From the NCBI GenBank assembly GCA_903926605.1, contig CAIYJV010000051.1:1-38023 (forward strand): DNA of 38,023 nt. Direction: 5' to 3'. A program made the position numbers and the translations under genes. Shown here one piece after another: positions 26,401-35,476 of the stretch. The notes beneath the pieces are model-generated. The model searched no databases. It was not told the DNA's origin and saw only the letters and a list, made by a program, of their open reading frames with translations. The stretch's first letter is position 1; every line of letters begins with the position of its first letter. The stretch is from an uncultured Bacteroidota bacterium. Its GTDB lineage: Bacteria > Bacteroidota > Bacteroidia > Chitinophagales > Chitinophagaceae.

Positions 26401-27906
26401 TGCTATCGTCGAGTTGCTCAGACTCCAGACGCCTTCAGACACCAGGTCTCCCATTGTTGCCACCGTGCCAACGCACAACGATAAAGGCCCGAAAATGGGG
26501 CCGGGCACTATTGCGGTGTCGTTGAATTTAGCCAGGAAAGATTGTGAGACACCGGTATTAGTGAGTCCGGTAAAACTAAAATACACCAGGGGACTAGTGA
26601 GTGTGCCGGAAAGGTAAGCTGATTGGTATGCACCGCGGCTCAGGCCACTGGCCGCGTCTGTACCACTGCCGCCACTGTGCTGTGCGAGCAATGCACTTCC
26701 GGTAGAATCGAATTTGGCCAGAAAAATATTTCCGGCACCGCTGCTGGACAGATGAAAGGGTGATATAGTCAGTGAATCGCCCGTGAAATTTCCTGCGGCG
26801 TATACAGCGTTTCCATCGCTGGTCACAAGTGCTGTGATGAGTTCTGAATCAGTGCTGCCAGCAGAGACGGCACGGTAGAAATTACCGTTCACGTCCAGCT
26901 TCGCCAGAAACATATCAAGGCCACCGTTATTGGAAAGCATAGTGCCGCCTATTGTGAGTGTGGAGCTGGCAAATCCACCGCCGACCCAGATCCTGCCCGA
27001 ATCATCTACCGCAACCGACGTAGAAAAATCATCTCCCGGCCCACCTGCGCTTTTGGCCCAGAGCAGAAGCCCTCCGTTGGTGTATGAAGTAACAAACAGA
27101 TCGCTGCCACCGGCACCAGTGAGTGTTGTGGTGCCAAATATAGCCGTACTGCCGAAGTATCCGGACAATACCAGATTTCCGGCCGGAGAAATGGCGAGTC
27201 CTGCGGCCTCCACATTATTGCCCTTACCCTGCCTTATCCAGTACACAGTTCCCCCTGTATTTATTTTTACAAGGAACAGATTGTCGCTGGTATCGGTACT
27301 GGTATTAGCAAGCGTAAAAGTGTCGAAGGCGATGGCCGGGTCACGGAAACGGCCCGCTGCATATACATTACCACTGGCATCGGTGGTAAGTGCGTTGGCC
27401 TCATTCCGGGTGGTGCCTGTTGCACCTTTCACCCAGCTGATATTTCCAGAGTGGTCGTAGCGGGCTATGAATGCGCTGCGCTGGCCGTGATTGACAATAT
27501 ACTGTGAGCCGAACCAGGCGGTATCGCTTTCGGTATAGCCCGCCACATATACAGACCCGGTATAGTCTGTGGTCACACTTAGCGCTGCATCATTACCGGT
27601 ACCACCTGCAGTCACTGCCCATATAACATTGCCAGAAGCATCATACTGTGCAAGGTAAATATCGTTTGCGCCATGGGTTGACAGGGAAACCCCGCCCAAC
27701 GCCATTGCGCCATCATTGAAATAACCGCAGACCACGACGTTCCCGGAGATGTCGGTGGCATTGGCTGTGGCATGAGCAAGTCCCGTTGCCAGAGACTGTT
27801 TGGCCCAGGGCCATCCCTGTGCAAATATGCCGGCTGGCGCACAACAGAATAACAGAGTTGCCAGGATAAAGCCGTGAAGCTTTGTTCCGTATTGACATGG
27901 AATCAT
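23476..27906 (-). CDS. Large T9SS-secreted repeat protein: seven propeller-type repeats, twelve Ig-like repeats, type A sorting domain
   Basis: A 1476-residue protein with a signal peptide (cleavage near residue 30, IFAQ). Residues ~31-465 hold about seven ~60-residue SBBP-like repeats ending SGNVYVAGYF-type, suggesting a seven-bladed propeller. Residues ~469-1389 hold twelve ~77-residue Ig-like repeats (ISGPxxLCVG...GGxWSxSN...GTDTIxYTVTNxCG). Most have two cysteines; the first lacks the second Cys. Residues ~1398-1476 match the T9SS type A sorting domain (LFPNPTTGRLYL, LDMLGKRID, GVYMLVYDFGG...RFMLSGR). The protein should cross the outer membrane by T9SS and be attached or released. Adhesin or matrix roles are plausible, not shown. 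No catalytic motif is seen. Confidence 0.9.
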   Translation of the reverse strand: MIPCQYGTKLHGFILATLLFCCAPAGIFAQGWPWAKQSLATGLAHATANATDISGNVVVCGYFNDGAMALGGVSLSTHGANDIYLAQYDASGNVIWAVTAGGTGNDAALSVTTDYTGSVYVAGYTESDTAWFGSQYIVNHGQRSAFIARYDHSGNISWVKGATGTTRNEANALTTDASGNVYAAGRFRDPAIAFDTFTLANTSTDTSDNLFLVKINTGGTVYWIRQGKGNNVEAAGLAISPAGNLVLSGYFGSTAIFGTTTLTGAGGSDLFVTSYTNGGLLLWAKSAGGPGDDFSTSVAVDDSGRIWVGGGFASSTLTIGGTMLSNNGGLDMFLAKLDVNGNFYRAVSAGSTDSELITALVTSDGNAVYAAGNFTGDSLTISPFHLSSSGAGNIFLAKFDSTGSALLAQHSGGSGTDAASGLSRGAYQSAYLSGTLTSPLVYFSFTGLTNTGVSQSFLAKFNDTAIVPGPIFGPLSLCVGTVATMGDLVSEGVWSLSNSTIATIDPSFGFVSGLSAGTDTISYTLHGYTTTTTIAIDTLPGVGVISGPSLLCMYSTATFTDTVGSGRWYSTGTYTSVTGSGIVTPLNPGLDTIRYIDSNVCGTTTATKAVTVFSAPVLSPIAGPGSVCTGATITVTETATGGTWSISNSHATISPAGVVAGVSAGTDSIYYSKTNGICTTIVSVAITVVAPPNAGTITGVSSLCVGASTTFTDSVLGGSFGSLTPAKLHVDTNGVATGISAGPAIVGYTVYNTCGAVSAIKTITVLPLSDPGTITGPAVVCVGSVITLADTAAGGIWNVSNSNLSDSAGAFTGVSAGTDTVSYTTTNSCGSQTTTKVITVNPLPFVTPISGATGLCLGDSTLLTDTTSGGIWSASNSLAHVTGGMVVSSGTSTGTDTIRYTITNSCGSVAAIQVIHIDVIPSAGIISGIDSFCQGASAIYSVSATNGIWSVTDAFSCYLEDSLVIGLSGGTDTLVYTVTNGCATVTATKSITVIPVPVGGMVFGPDTLCVAGSMELYPSNPGGFWSLSNGNATHAGAVMYGVSPGFDTATYTVSNSCGSDFATKAFYVKPQPIVDTISGPASMCVFASVTLTNSSYPGYWYAANTNASVSGGIVNSLNAGTDSIFYAHTDICGTATTFRVITIDPLPDPGSLSGPDTLCVGDSVQLTSTVGGGSWSSQLPFVATVTGGLVTGIVAGSDSILYQVTNACGSSYTAKNVVVVAPVHPLIAGGTFACVGGPNDTLLAYPPTGSWYATNSNALLTPSSVGLVISGVTPGADTIIYLMSGHCGVFRDTAILTVGQVVYPTITGGTSVCVGKKDTLNGFPTGGTWSNGNNVTSIFGTTAGLVVTGDTAGTGLVFYAIESICGTGKDSVQIIVYSKAYCDSVNGVAELVPNTLDGSLFPNPTTGRLYLRTNILSDLGSVYALDMLGKRIDISLVSASTGLITLDIPDCAPGVYMLVYDFGGVTYRHRFMLSGR
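23740..26502 (-). repeat. Twelve tandem Ig-like repeat units within the T9SS protein
   Basis: Residues ~469-1389, with units starting GPIFGPLSL, ISGPSLLC, IAGPGSVC, ITGVSSLC, ITGPAVVC, ISGATGLC, ISGIDSFC, VFGPDTLC, ISGPASMC, LSGPDTLC, IAGGTFAC and ITGGTSVC. The units are related at the protein level but diverged at the DNA level, so recent unequal crossover is unlikely. Ten of the twelve carry D-[ST]-[AILVMT] just before the conserved Tyr. Confidence 0.85.
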
Positions 27907-27972
27907 AATACCAATTTGACGAAGAATAAATTACAACCCACAAAAATACGATATGTGGACCTTATATACAGT

Positions 27973-28611
27973 TTAGCTTTTGGGTTCTTTTGGGTTGAAA
28001 GCTCGCCCGTCGGTGTAATAGCGTACCATGGGCCGGTGCACCGATGTGCGGTCTACCACTTCGAATCCAGCCTGTTCGAATGATTTATAAAGGCCGATCC
28101 ACCCGAATGAGTCGGGCAGCGGCTCCTTGGTGGGAATGTTGGGATAGGCCTCTATTACTGCTATCTTCTGTTTGCGGGCATAAGCTATCAATCCCCTGAG
28201 CATGGCCACGGACACGCCCGAGCGACGGTAGTCTTTATCCACAAAAAAGCAACTGACCGACCAAACTTTTTCGTCGTCTATTCTTTTATGAACCCTCGAA
28301 TTTTCAATTTTCCGGTAGTCTTCCCTGGGTGCGAAAGCACACCAGGCAATAGCCTTGCCCTGATGCACCCCCATGATCCCGGTAGGCATACCCGACCACA
28401 CCAGTTCGCGCATTTTGGCCTTGTTGCCCCCGTCTTTTTTGCCATCCACAAATTCCTGTGGCCGGAGGCGGAAATACATACACCAGCAATTACCGCATGC
28501 GCCACGTTCGCCAAACAACTCGGTGAACATACCCCAAGTGGCCCGGCTTAGCGGTTCAAAGGTCAGCTCGTCGGCAATGTTCCAGTTATCTGTCTGGGGT
28601 AACTTTTTCAT
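27973..28611 (-). CDS. GNAT family N-acetyltransferase
   Basis: A 212-residue protein from the ATG at 28609-28611; a second ATG lies 36 bases upstream at 28647 and is less likely. The GNAT core is visible: WSVSCFFVDKDYRRSGVSVAMLRGLIAYA (beta4, acetyl-CoA loop and alpha3), followed by VIEAYPN and GFEVVDR. The N-terminal CGNCWCMYFRLRP is Cys-rich and recurs in a group of small GNAT proteins of unknown substrate. It would be cytoplasmic. It lies divergent from the GT22 gene, about 106 bases apart. Confidence 0.88.
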   Translation of the reverse strand: MKKLPQTDNWNIADELTFEPLSRATWGMFTELFGERGACGNCWCMYFRLRPQEFVDGKKDGGNKAKMRELVWSGMPTGIMGVHQGKAIAWCAFAPREDYRKIENSRVHKRIDDEKVWSVSCFFVDKDYRRSGVSVAMLRGLIAYARKQKIAVIEAYPNIPTKEPLPDSFGWIGLYKSFEQAGFEVVDRTSVHRPMVRYYTDGRAFNPKEPKS

Positions 28612-28717
28612 GGTAAACGAATTTACAGAGAAACAGGGAAATAGCATTTTTGTGATACCTCAAATCCTATTCTATCCACTACATGGCCTATATTAGCACC
28701 CGGAATCACCAACCCGA

Positions 28718-30190
28718 ATGTGGACACAGACACCATACAGAAAATATATATGGGCTTCTTTGCCCCTTTTTTTGCTTACTGCCTGGTTCAGCGTGGGCTA
28801 CAATCACCCCGACGAGCATTTTCAGATACTGGAGTATTGTAACTATAAGCTGGGCTTCTCGGCAGCGAAAGATCTGCCCTGGGAGTTTGCCACCCGGTGC
28901 CGTACGTCGGTACAACCCTTTCTGGCTTTCTGTCTGTGCAAAGCAATGCTCGCGCTGGGCATATTCCGGCCATTGTGGGCCGCTTTTCTTTTAAGGCTTA
29001 TTGCTGCCTTGTTATCCTGGTGGGTAACGGTGAGGCTGATCGCGAAATTGCTTCCCGGATTTGCAACCGAAACAGGCCGGAAATTTTTTGTGGCGTGCAG
29101 TTTGTTTCTTTGGTTCGTACCCTATCTGGCAGTACGTTTTTCGGCAGAGAATCTTTCGGCTAGTTTGTTTTTGCTCGCTGTTTCTTTCATTCTGGATTTT
29201 GAGTCGCCGGATGGCCGCAAAAAAATATGGATGCCCCTTTTGGTGGGATGCCTGCTTGGTTTTGTGTTTTTCGTTCGAGTGCAAATGGCCTTTGCCATGA
29301 TCGGACTTGGTATCTGGATGTTGTTCATAAAAAGATTCAAATTGTCGGTCTGGCTGCTGATGATAGCGGGTGCGGTTGTTGCCGTGATCCCCTCTGTCAT
29401 GGCCGACCACTGGATGTATGGTGAATGGCTGTTTACCCCCTATCTCTACTTCAAGACCAACCTCATCAATCATGTGGCTGAAAAATGGGGCGTTTTCCCC
29501 TGGTACTACTACATTGTAATGTATGTGCAGATGGCCATACCGCCCATCAGTATTGTGCTGCCGGTATTATTTCTGTGGGGCGTCCGGAAGCGGATTACGG
29601 ATGTATTCAGTCTTATCACCGTAGTATTTCTGTTGGGGCACTTTATGATCGGGCATAAAGAGATGCGGTTTTTGTATCCGGTTTCTTTTGCGTTCACCTA
29701 TGTGGCTGCTACAGGTCTGGATGCCTGGCTTGCCGATCATTCACTCAAACCGCTGTACAAGGGTTTTGCGAAGATTCTCGTAGGATTCAATCTGGTCATA
29801 CTTTCCGTACGCACATTTATGCCGGCGCAGGAAGCCATGCTGTATTTCAACTTTTTGTACCGCTATGCCGGAAGTCATCCCACCACCATGGTGCACCGGG
29901 GCCGTACCCCCTATGGACTCAGCGTGTTGCAGGCCAATTTTTACCGCCATCCGGATCTGCAATTGATAAGCAGCGGTACCTGTTGGGCAGACTTTGATAC
30001 TGCGCTTAACAGTGCGCCCCGCGACAGGGACTTGCTTTTCCTGAGCCGGCAGATAAAACCGGAACCGGAGATAGCCGGTTATAAGTTGAAGAAGCTATAC
30101 TGCATTTACCCCGACTGGTTGCTCCGATTCAATATAGGCGACTGGGAAGAGCGGTCGAACATCTGGACGGTATATCAGGTGATCCGGTAA
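28718..30190 (+). CDS. GT22 family (ALG9/PIG-B-like) membrane mannosyltransferase homologue
   Basis: A 490-residue polytopic protein with about 10 hydrophobic segments. It carries both GT22 signatures: HPDEHFQILEY at residues 30-40 (acidic first-loop motif) and HKEMRFLYP beginning at 313. In eukaryotes GT22 enzymes (ALG9, ALG12, PIG-B, PIG-Z) add mannose from dolichyl-phosphate-mannose to lipid-linked oligosaccharides or GPI. Bacterial members exist and are mostly uncharacterised. A polyprenyl-phosphate-sugar donor and a periplasmic-side active site are inferred. The last ~130 residues form a soluble tail. A DPM1/GtrB-like GT2 gene, a possible donor synthase, lies 0.5 kb downstream on the other strand. 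Confidence 0.85.
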   Translation: MWTQTPYRKYIWASLPLFLLTAWFSVGYNHPDEHFQILEYCNYKLGFSAAKDLPWEFATRCRTSVQPFLAFCLCKAMLALGIFRPLWAAFLLRLIAALLSWWVTVRLIAKLLPGFATETGRKFFVACSLFLWFVPYLAVRFSAENLSASLFLLAVSFILDFESPDGRKKIWMPLLVGCLLGFVFFVRVQMAFAMIGLGIWMLFIKRFKLSVWLLMIAGAVVAVIPSVMADHWMYGEWLFTPYLYFKTNLINHVAEKWGVFPWYYYIVMYVQMAIPPISIVLPVLFLWGVRKRITDVFSLITVVFLLGHFMIGHKEMRFLYPVSFAFTYVAATGLDAWLADHSLKPLYKGFAKILVGFNLVILSVRTFMPAQEAMLYFNFLYRYAGSHPTTMVHRGRTPYGLSVLQANFYRHPDLQLISSGTCWADFDTALNSAPRDRDLLFLSRQIKPEPEIAGYKLKKLYCIYPDWLLRFNIGDWEERSNIWTVYQVIR

Positions 30191-30217
30191 CCGGGATAGG
30201 TCTAGATCATTTTTTAC

Positions 30218-30225
30218 TAAATTTG
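30218..30225 (+). promoter_or_regulatory. -7 box of the RidA gene
   Basis: TAAATTTG is an exact TAnnTTTG match. It leaves a leader of about 70 bases before the ATG at 30305. No -33 TTG is visible. Confidence 0.4.
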
Positions 30226-30304
30226 CCAGAAAGGAATTTTATAGCGATTTGACCGAACAGACGGTGTCGCCAATTGTTGTTCGTACAATTAATAAACACA
30301 TACC

Positions 30305-30715
30305 ATGCACATATCTACCGACAAAGCACCCAAACCCGTAGGACTTTACCCGCACGCACGCCGCGTGGGCAACCTCTTGTTCCTTTCGGGCGTGGGGCCA
30401 CGCAAGGCGGGCACCGACGAGATCCCGGGACTCCTTACCGACAAGCATGGCAATTTTCAGGGTTTTGATATTGAAGCACAGTGCAGAAGCGTGTTCGACA
30501 ATGTGCGCACGATACTGGAAGAAAGCGGTAGCAGCTGGGATAAACTGGTGGATGTAACTGTTTTTCTTGTGGATATGAAGCGCGATTTCCATGCCTACAA
30601 CAAGGTCTATGCCGAGTATTTTAAAGACAATCAGCCATGCAGGACCACGGTGGGTATAGATGCATTACCTACGGCTATTGCAATAGAACTGAAGTGTATT
30701 GCTACGATTGAATAA
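30305..30715 (+). CDS. RidA family (YjgF/YER057c/UK114) protein
   Basis: A 136-residue protein of typical length with SGVGPRKAG, VFDNVRTILEESGSSWDKLVDVTVFLVDM and the C-terminal CRTTVGIDALPTAIAIELKCIA, which contains the conserved arginine that binds the substrate carboxylate. RidA hydrolyses reactive enamine/imine intermediates. The long N-terminal loop resembles the 2-aminomuconate-deaminase-like subgroup, so archetypal RidA function is not certain. It converges with the GT2 gene with no spacer: its stop ends at 30715 and the other's begins at 30716. Confidence 0.92.
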   Translation: MHISTDKAPKPVGLYPHARRVGNLLFLSGVGPRKAGTDEIPGLLTDKHGNFQGFDIEAQCRSVFDNVRTILEESGSSWDKLVDVTVFLVDMKRDFHAYNKVYAEYFKDNQPCRTTVGIDALPTAIAIELKCIATIE

Positions 30716-31666
30716 TTAAAACCCAACCTTCTCTTCTGTAAGGTACAAATTCCGGTCTGTGGCGTTACGAACCACCAGTTCGGATATAAACCCGGTAAGG
30801 AAGAACAGCGTTCCCATGACCATTGCAGTAAGCGCAATGTAAAAGGCAGGTTTATTGGTGAGGCCGACTTCATTGGCATGGAGTATCTTATCGGATACCA
30901 GCCAAAGCGTGCAGATAAATCCGGCAAAAAATGTGAACGACCCCAATGCGCCGAACAGGTGCATGGGTTTCTTGCCGAAGCGGGTGATAAACAGAATGGA
31001 TAAAAGGTCGAGAAAACCATTGATGAAGCGCTCCCAGCCAAATTTCGACACGCCGAATTTCCGTGCGCGGTGCTGCACCACTTTCTCTCCTATCTTCCGG
31101 AATCCTGCATTCTTGGCGAGCACGGGTATGAACCGGTGCATTTCTCCATATACTTCTATACTCTTCACCACACGCGACTTGTAGGCTTTGAGCCCGCAGT
31201 TCATGTCGTGCAGCTTGATTCCGCTGAGGCGGCGGTTCACGGAATTGTATAATTTCGAAGGGAGATTTTTGGTGATCGCATTGTCGTAGCGAACTTTTTT
31301 CCAGCCACTCACCAGGTCAAAACCGTCTTCGGTGATCATTTTGTACAGTCCGGGTATTTCATCGGGGCTGTCCTGCAAGTCGGCATCCATCGTGATGACG
31401 ATCTTGCCGGTTGTTACCTTAAAGCCTTCGTGCAGTGCGGGACTTTTGCCATAGTTGCGTTGGAAACGTATGCCCCGCAACGACATATACTTTGTCGAAA
31501 GTTCTTTTACTACGTCCCAGCTATTGTCGGTGCTGCCGTCGTCTACCATGATCACCTCGTAGGTGTACTGGTGTTCCTTGCATACGCGATCTATCCAGGC
31601 CATTAGTTCCGGGAGCGATTCTTCCTCGTTAAAAAGAGGAACTACGATAGAAATATCCAGCGACAT
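30716..31666 (-). CDS. GT2 glycosyltransferase, DPM1/GtrB-like (polyprenyl-phosphate sugar synthase type)
   Basis: A 316-residue protein. The GT-A domain at residues ~1-230 shows VVPLFNEEESLPEL, MVDDGSTDNS, DADLQDSPDEIP (metal-binding DxD) and GWKKVRYDN...LPSKLYN, the pattern of dolichyl/undecaprenyl-phosphate glucose or mannose synthases. Two C-terminal membrane segments (~235-260 and ~270-300) match the GtrB/ArnC layout. It likely transfers a nucleotide-activated sugar to polyprenyl phosphate on the cytoplasmic face, making donors that GT-C enzymes use. Its sugar is unknown. A TTG-N20-TATTTTAG promoter-like string lies upstream on the minus strand. Confidence 0.88.
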   Translation of the reverse strand: MSLDISIVVPLFNEEESLPELMAWIDRVCKEHQYTYEVIMVDDGSTDNSWDVVKELSTKYMSLRGIRFQRNYGKSPALHEGFKVTTGKIVITMDADLQDSPDEIPGLYKMITEDGFDLVSGWKKVRYDNAITKNLPSKLYNSVNRRLSGIKLHDMNCGLKAYKSRVVKSIEVYGEMHRFIPVLAKNAGFRKIGEKVVQHRARKFGVSKFGWERFINGFLDLLSILFITRFGKKPMHLFGALGSFTFFAGFICTLWLVSDKILHANEVGLTNKPAFYIALTAMVMGTLFFLTGFISELVVRNATDRNLYLTEEKVGF

Positions 31667-31776
31667 CGGCGGCTAAAATAGTAATTTATTAAAGTGTAAT
31701 CAATTAAACTTTTGCCAAAATTAATGCATTTGGCACTGAGTGCCTTGGCTACGGTGCTGCAAAATATGAGTCTGTC

Positions 31777-31810
31777 TTTGGAAATGACAAAATAAATATC
31801 CCTACCTTTG
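31777..31810 (+). promoter_or_regulatory. Promoter of the thiamine operon
   Basis: TTTG at 31777-31780 and an exact TAnnTTTG box, TACCTTTG (31803-31810), are separated by 22 bases. Transcription would begin a few bases before the TPP riboswitch, which supports the assignment. Confidence 0.7.
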
Positions 31811-31818
31811 AACTGAAC

Positions 31819-31895
31819 TTTAGGGGTGCCCGGAAATTTCCGGTGCTGAGAGATTACCCTTTTACCTGAACAGGATAATGCCTGCGGAGGGAAAA
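31819..31895 (+). promoter_or_regulatory. TPP riboswitch (THI element)
   Basis: The conserved THI core is readable: GGGGTGCC at 31823-31830, a short stem, CTGAGA at 31846-31851, then ACCTGAACAGGATAATGCC from 31864 running into GCGGAGGGAA (ends 31893). It lies upstream of thiS and the rest of the operon and should turn expression down when thiamine pyrophosphate binds. I could not see a convincing intrinsic terminator in the ~80 bases before thiS, so control of translation initiation or another mechanism is possible. Confidence 0.95.
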
Positions 31896-31974
31896 GCGCA
31901 ACCGTTCATACCAATTCATTTCCACTCCCCCCTGTTGTTTGTCAAGGTCATCATGTCTCATGAAAAAGTGAACT

Positions 31975-32178
31975 ATGGAGATTATTATCAACAGCAAGCC
32001 TTTTGATCTGGCAGAAGCCACCGGCATAATGGATGCGCTCGCAGCCGTGAACATCAGCACCACCAACGGAATAGCCGTAGCGGTAAACAATCAGGTTGTG
32101 CCACGTCAGGAATGGACTTCCTACACACTGAAAACGGGAGACAAGATCACATTAATACGTGCCACGCAGGGCGGATAG
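31975..32178 (+). CDS. thiS: Sulfur carrier protein ThiS
   Basis: A 67-residue ubiquitin-like protein ending in the Gly-Gly tail (RATQGG) that is converted to thiocarboxylate and donates sulfur to thiazole synthase. The length is typical and NQVVPRQEW is a family motif. It is the first gene after the TPP riboswitch; thiC follows after 34 bases. Its usual activator ThiF is not encoded in this window. Confidence 0.95.
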   Translation: MEIIINSKPFDLAEATGIMDALAAVNISTTNGIAVAVNNQVVPRQEWTSYTLKTGDKITLIRATQGG

Positions 32179-32200
32179 GGCGCATAAATTCAAAAACTGA

Positions 32201-34072
<1,872 letters not shown>

Positions 34073-34086
34073 GTCAGAATCATAAA

Positions 34087-34860
34087 ATGAACCACTCCAG
34101 GCAAATAGATACTACCGTGTTGTCGGTGGCGGGTTTCGATCCGTCGGGCGGGGCGGGTGTGCTTGCGGATGTGAAAACATTTGAGGCCAACGGTGTATAT
34201 GGTTTTGGAGTAGTATCAGCCCTTACGGTGCAGAACGACCGTGAGTTTGACTCCGTGCAATGGGTGGACACGGAACTGATACTGCGGCAAATAGATGCGT
34301 TATTGCGGCGGTTCGATTTCCGGCATATCAAGATAGGTTTGATAAAGGATGCAGCCACACTACGGGCGGTTGCAGACCATTTGCATGACCGGATAGACAG
34401 ACCCACGATCGTCTTCGACCCGATTCTGAGCGCAAGTGCAGGTTTTGTTTTTCACGAGGGGCTGACGGTGGACGACATCGCCAAAGGGCTCAGCTTATTA
34501 ACGCCGAATATTCCGGAGGCGCAGCGGTTGTTTGGCGCAGACACACTGGAAGAAAAACTCACAAACTGGAGTCATACATTGCCTGTGTACCTGAAGGGTG
34601 GACATAGTGATGCAGACAACGTGACCGACCTGTTATTCTATCAGGGCCAGACGCATCGTTTCTGCACGCCAAGATTGCCGCACGGCGCCAAGCATGGCAG
34701 CGGCTGCGTATTGTCTGCTGCGCTTACGGCACAACTGGCACTGGGAAAAGAGCTGGCAGCGGCTGCTCAGGAAGCGTTCTCCTACACGGGTAGATTCCTC
34801 GCATCTACAGATGCATTACTGGGTTATCATTTTAATCAGGTGGTATATGAAGAAAATTAG
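34087..34860 (+). CDS. thiD: Hydroxymethylpyrimidine/phosphomethylpyrimidine kinase ThiD
   Basis: A 257-residue ribokinase-fold kinase producing HMP pyrophosphate. The ATG at 34087, 14 bases after thiC, is preferred over an upstream in-frame start inside thiC. Motifs: AGFDPSGGAGVLADVKTF near the N-terminus, YLKGGHSD, and GAKHGSGCVLSAA with the catalytic Cys near residue 207. It is a single domain, not fused to ThiE. Its last 14 bases overlap thiE. Confidence 0.96.
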   Translation: MNHSRQIDTTVLSVAGFDPSGGAGVLADVKTFEANGVYGFGVVSALTVQNDREFDSVQWVDTELILRQIDALLRRFDFRHIKIGLIKDAATLRAVADHLHDRIDRPTIVFDPILSASAGFVFHEGLTVDDIAKGLSLLTPNIPEAQRLFGADTLEEKLTNWSHTLPVYLKGGHSDADNVTDLLFYQGQTHRFCTPRLPHGAKHGSGCVLSAALTAQLALGKELAAAAQEAFSYTGRFLASTDALLGYHFNQVVYEEN

Positions 34861-35476
34861 CCGCTTACAATATATCACCACTACGCCAGAACTAGCCGAA
34901 AAGGCCTGTGCCGGCGGTGTGGACTGGATACAGCTGAGGATGAAACACACCAGCGAAGAAACCTATATAGGGGTAGCCATGCAGGTGCGCGAAATTTGCA
35001 CCCATTATGGGGCCACGCTTATCATCAACGACAATGTGCGGGTGGCGCTGGCAGCAAATGCCGACGGCGTGCACCTGGGCAAAACAGATATGGACCCCGT
35101 GGCTGCCCGGCAACTTCTGGGCCCGGACAAGATAATAGGCTGCACGGCCAATACCCGGAAAGACATCCTGAAGTATTCGGCAATGCCGGTAGACTATGCG
35201 GGTCTGGGGCCGTTCCGATTCACCACCACAAAGGAGAAACTTTCGCCCATAGTGGGGTTGCAGGGCTATGCCCGGATAATGCAGAGCCTGCGCGAGTTGT
35301 CGGCTCCTGCATTACCGGTAGTGGCTATAGGTGGCATCCGGTTAGATGATGTAGCCGAAATAATGGCGCGCGGCTTGTGGGGCATTGCCATATCCGGGGC
35401 CATATCTGCCAGCGAAGATGTGACAGCCACTGCTGCAGCATTTAAAAAAATTATAAAAAAACATTCAGAATCATGA
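34847..35476 (+). CDS. thiE: Thiamine-phosphate synthase ThiE
   Basis: A 209-residue TIM-barrel enzyme that joins HMP pyrophosphate and thiazole phosphate to give thiamine phosphate. The ATG at 34847 overlaps the end of thiD and gives the expected short N-terminus; the longer frame from 34694 lies inside thiD and is not likely. Motifs: [42 protein letters not shown] and PVVAIGGI. The stop overlaps the thiG start as ATGA. Confidence 0.95.
   Translation: MKKISRLQYITTTPELAEKACAGGVDWIQLRMKHTSEETYIGVAMQVREICTHYGATLIINDNVRVALAANADGVHLGKTDMDPVAARQLLGPDKIIGCTANTRKDILKYSAMPVDYAGLGPFRFTTTKEKLSPIVGLQGYARIMQSLRELSAPALPVVAIGGIRLDDVAEIMARGLWGIAISGAISASEDVTATAAAFKKIIKKHSES

Larger units (their letters stand above)
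31667..31974. other. Divergent intergenic region GT2 / thiamine operon
   Basis: 308 bases without a gene. They hold a small palindrome GGCACT-G-AGTGCC (31732-31744), the thi promoter, the TPP riboswitch and an ~80-base leader before thiS. Confidence 0.7.
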
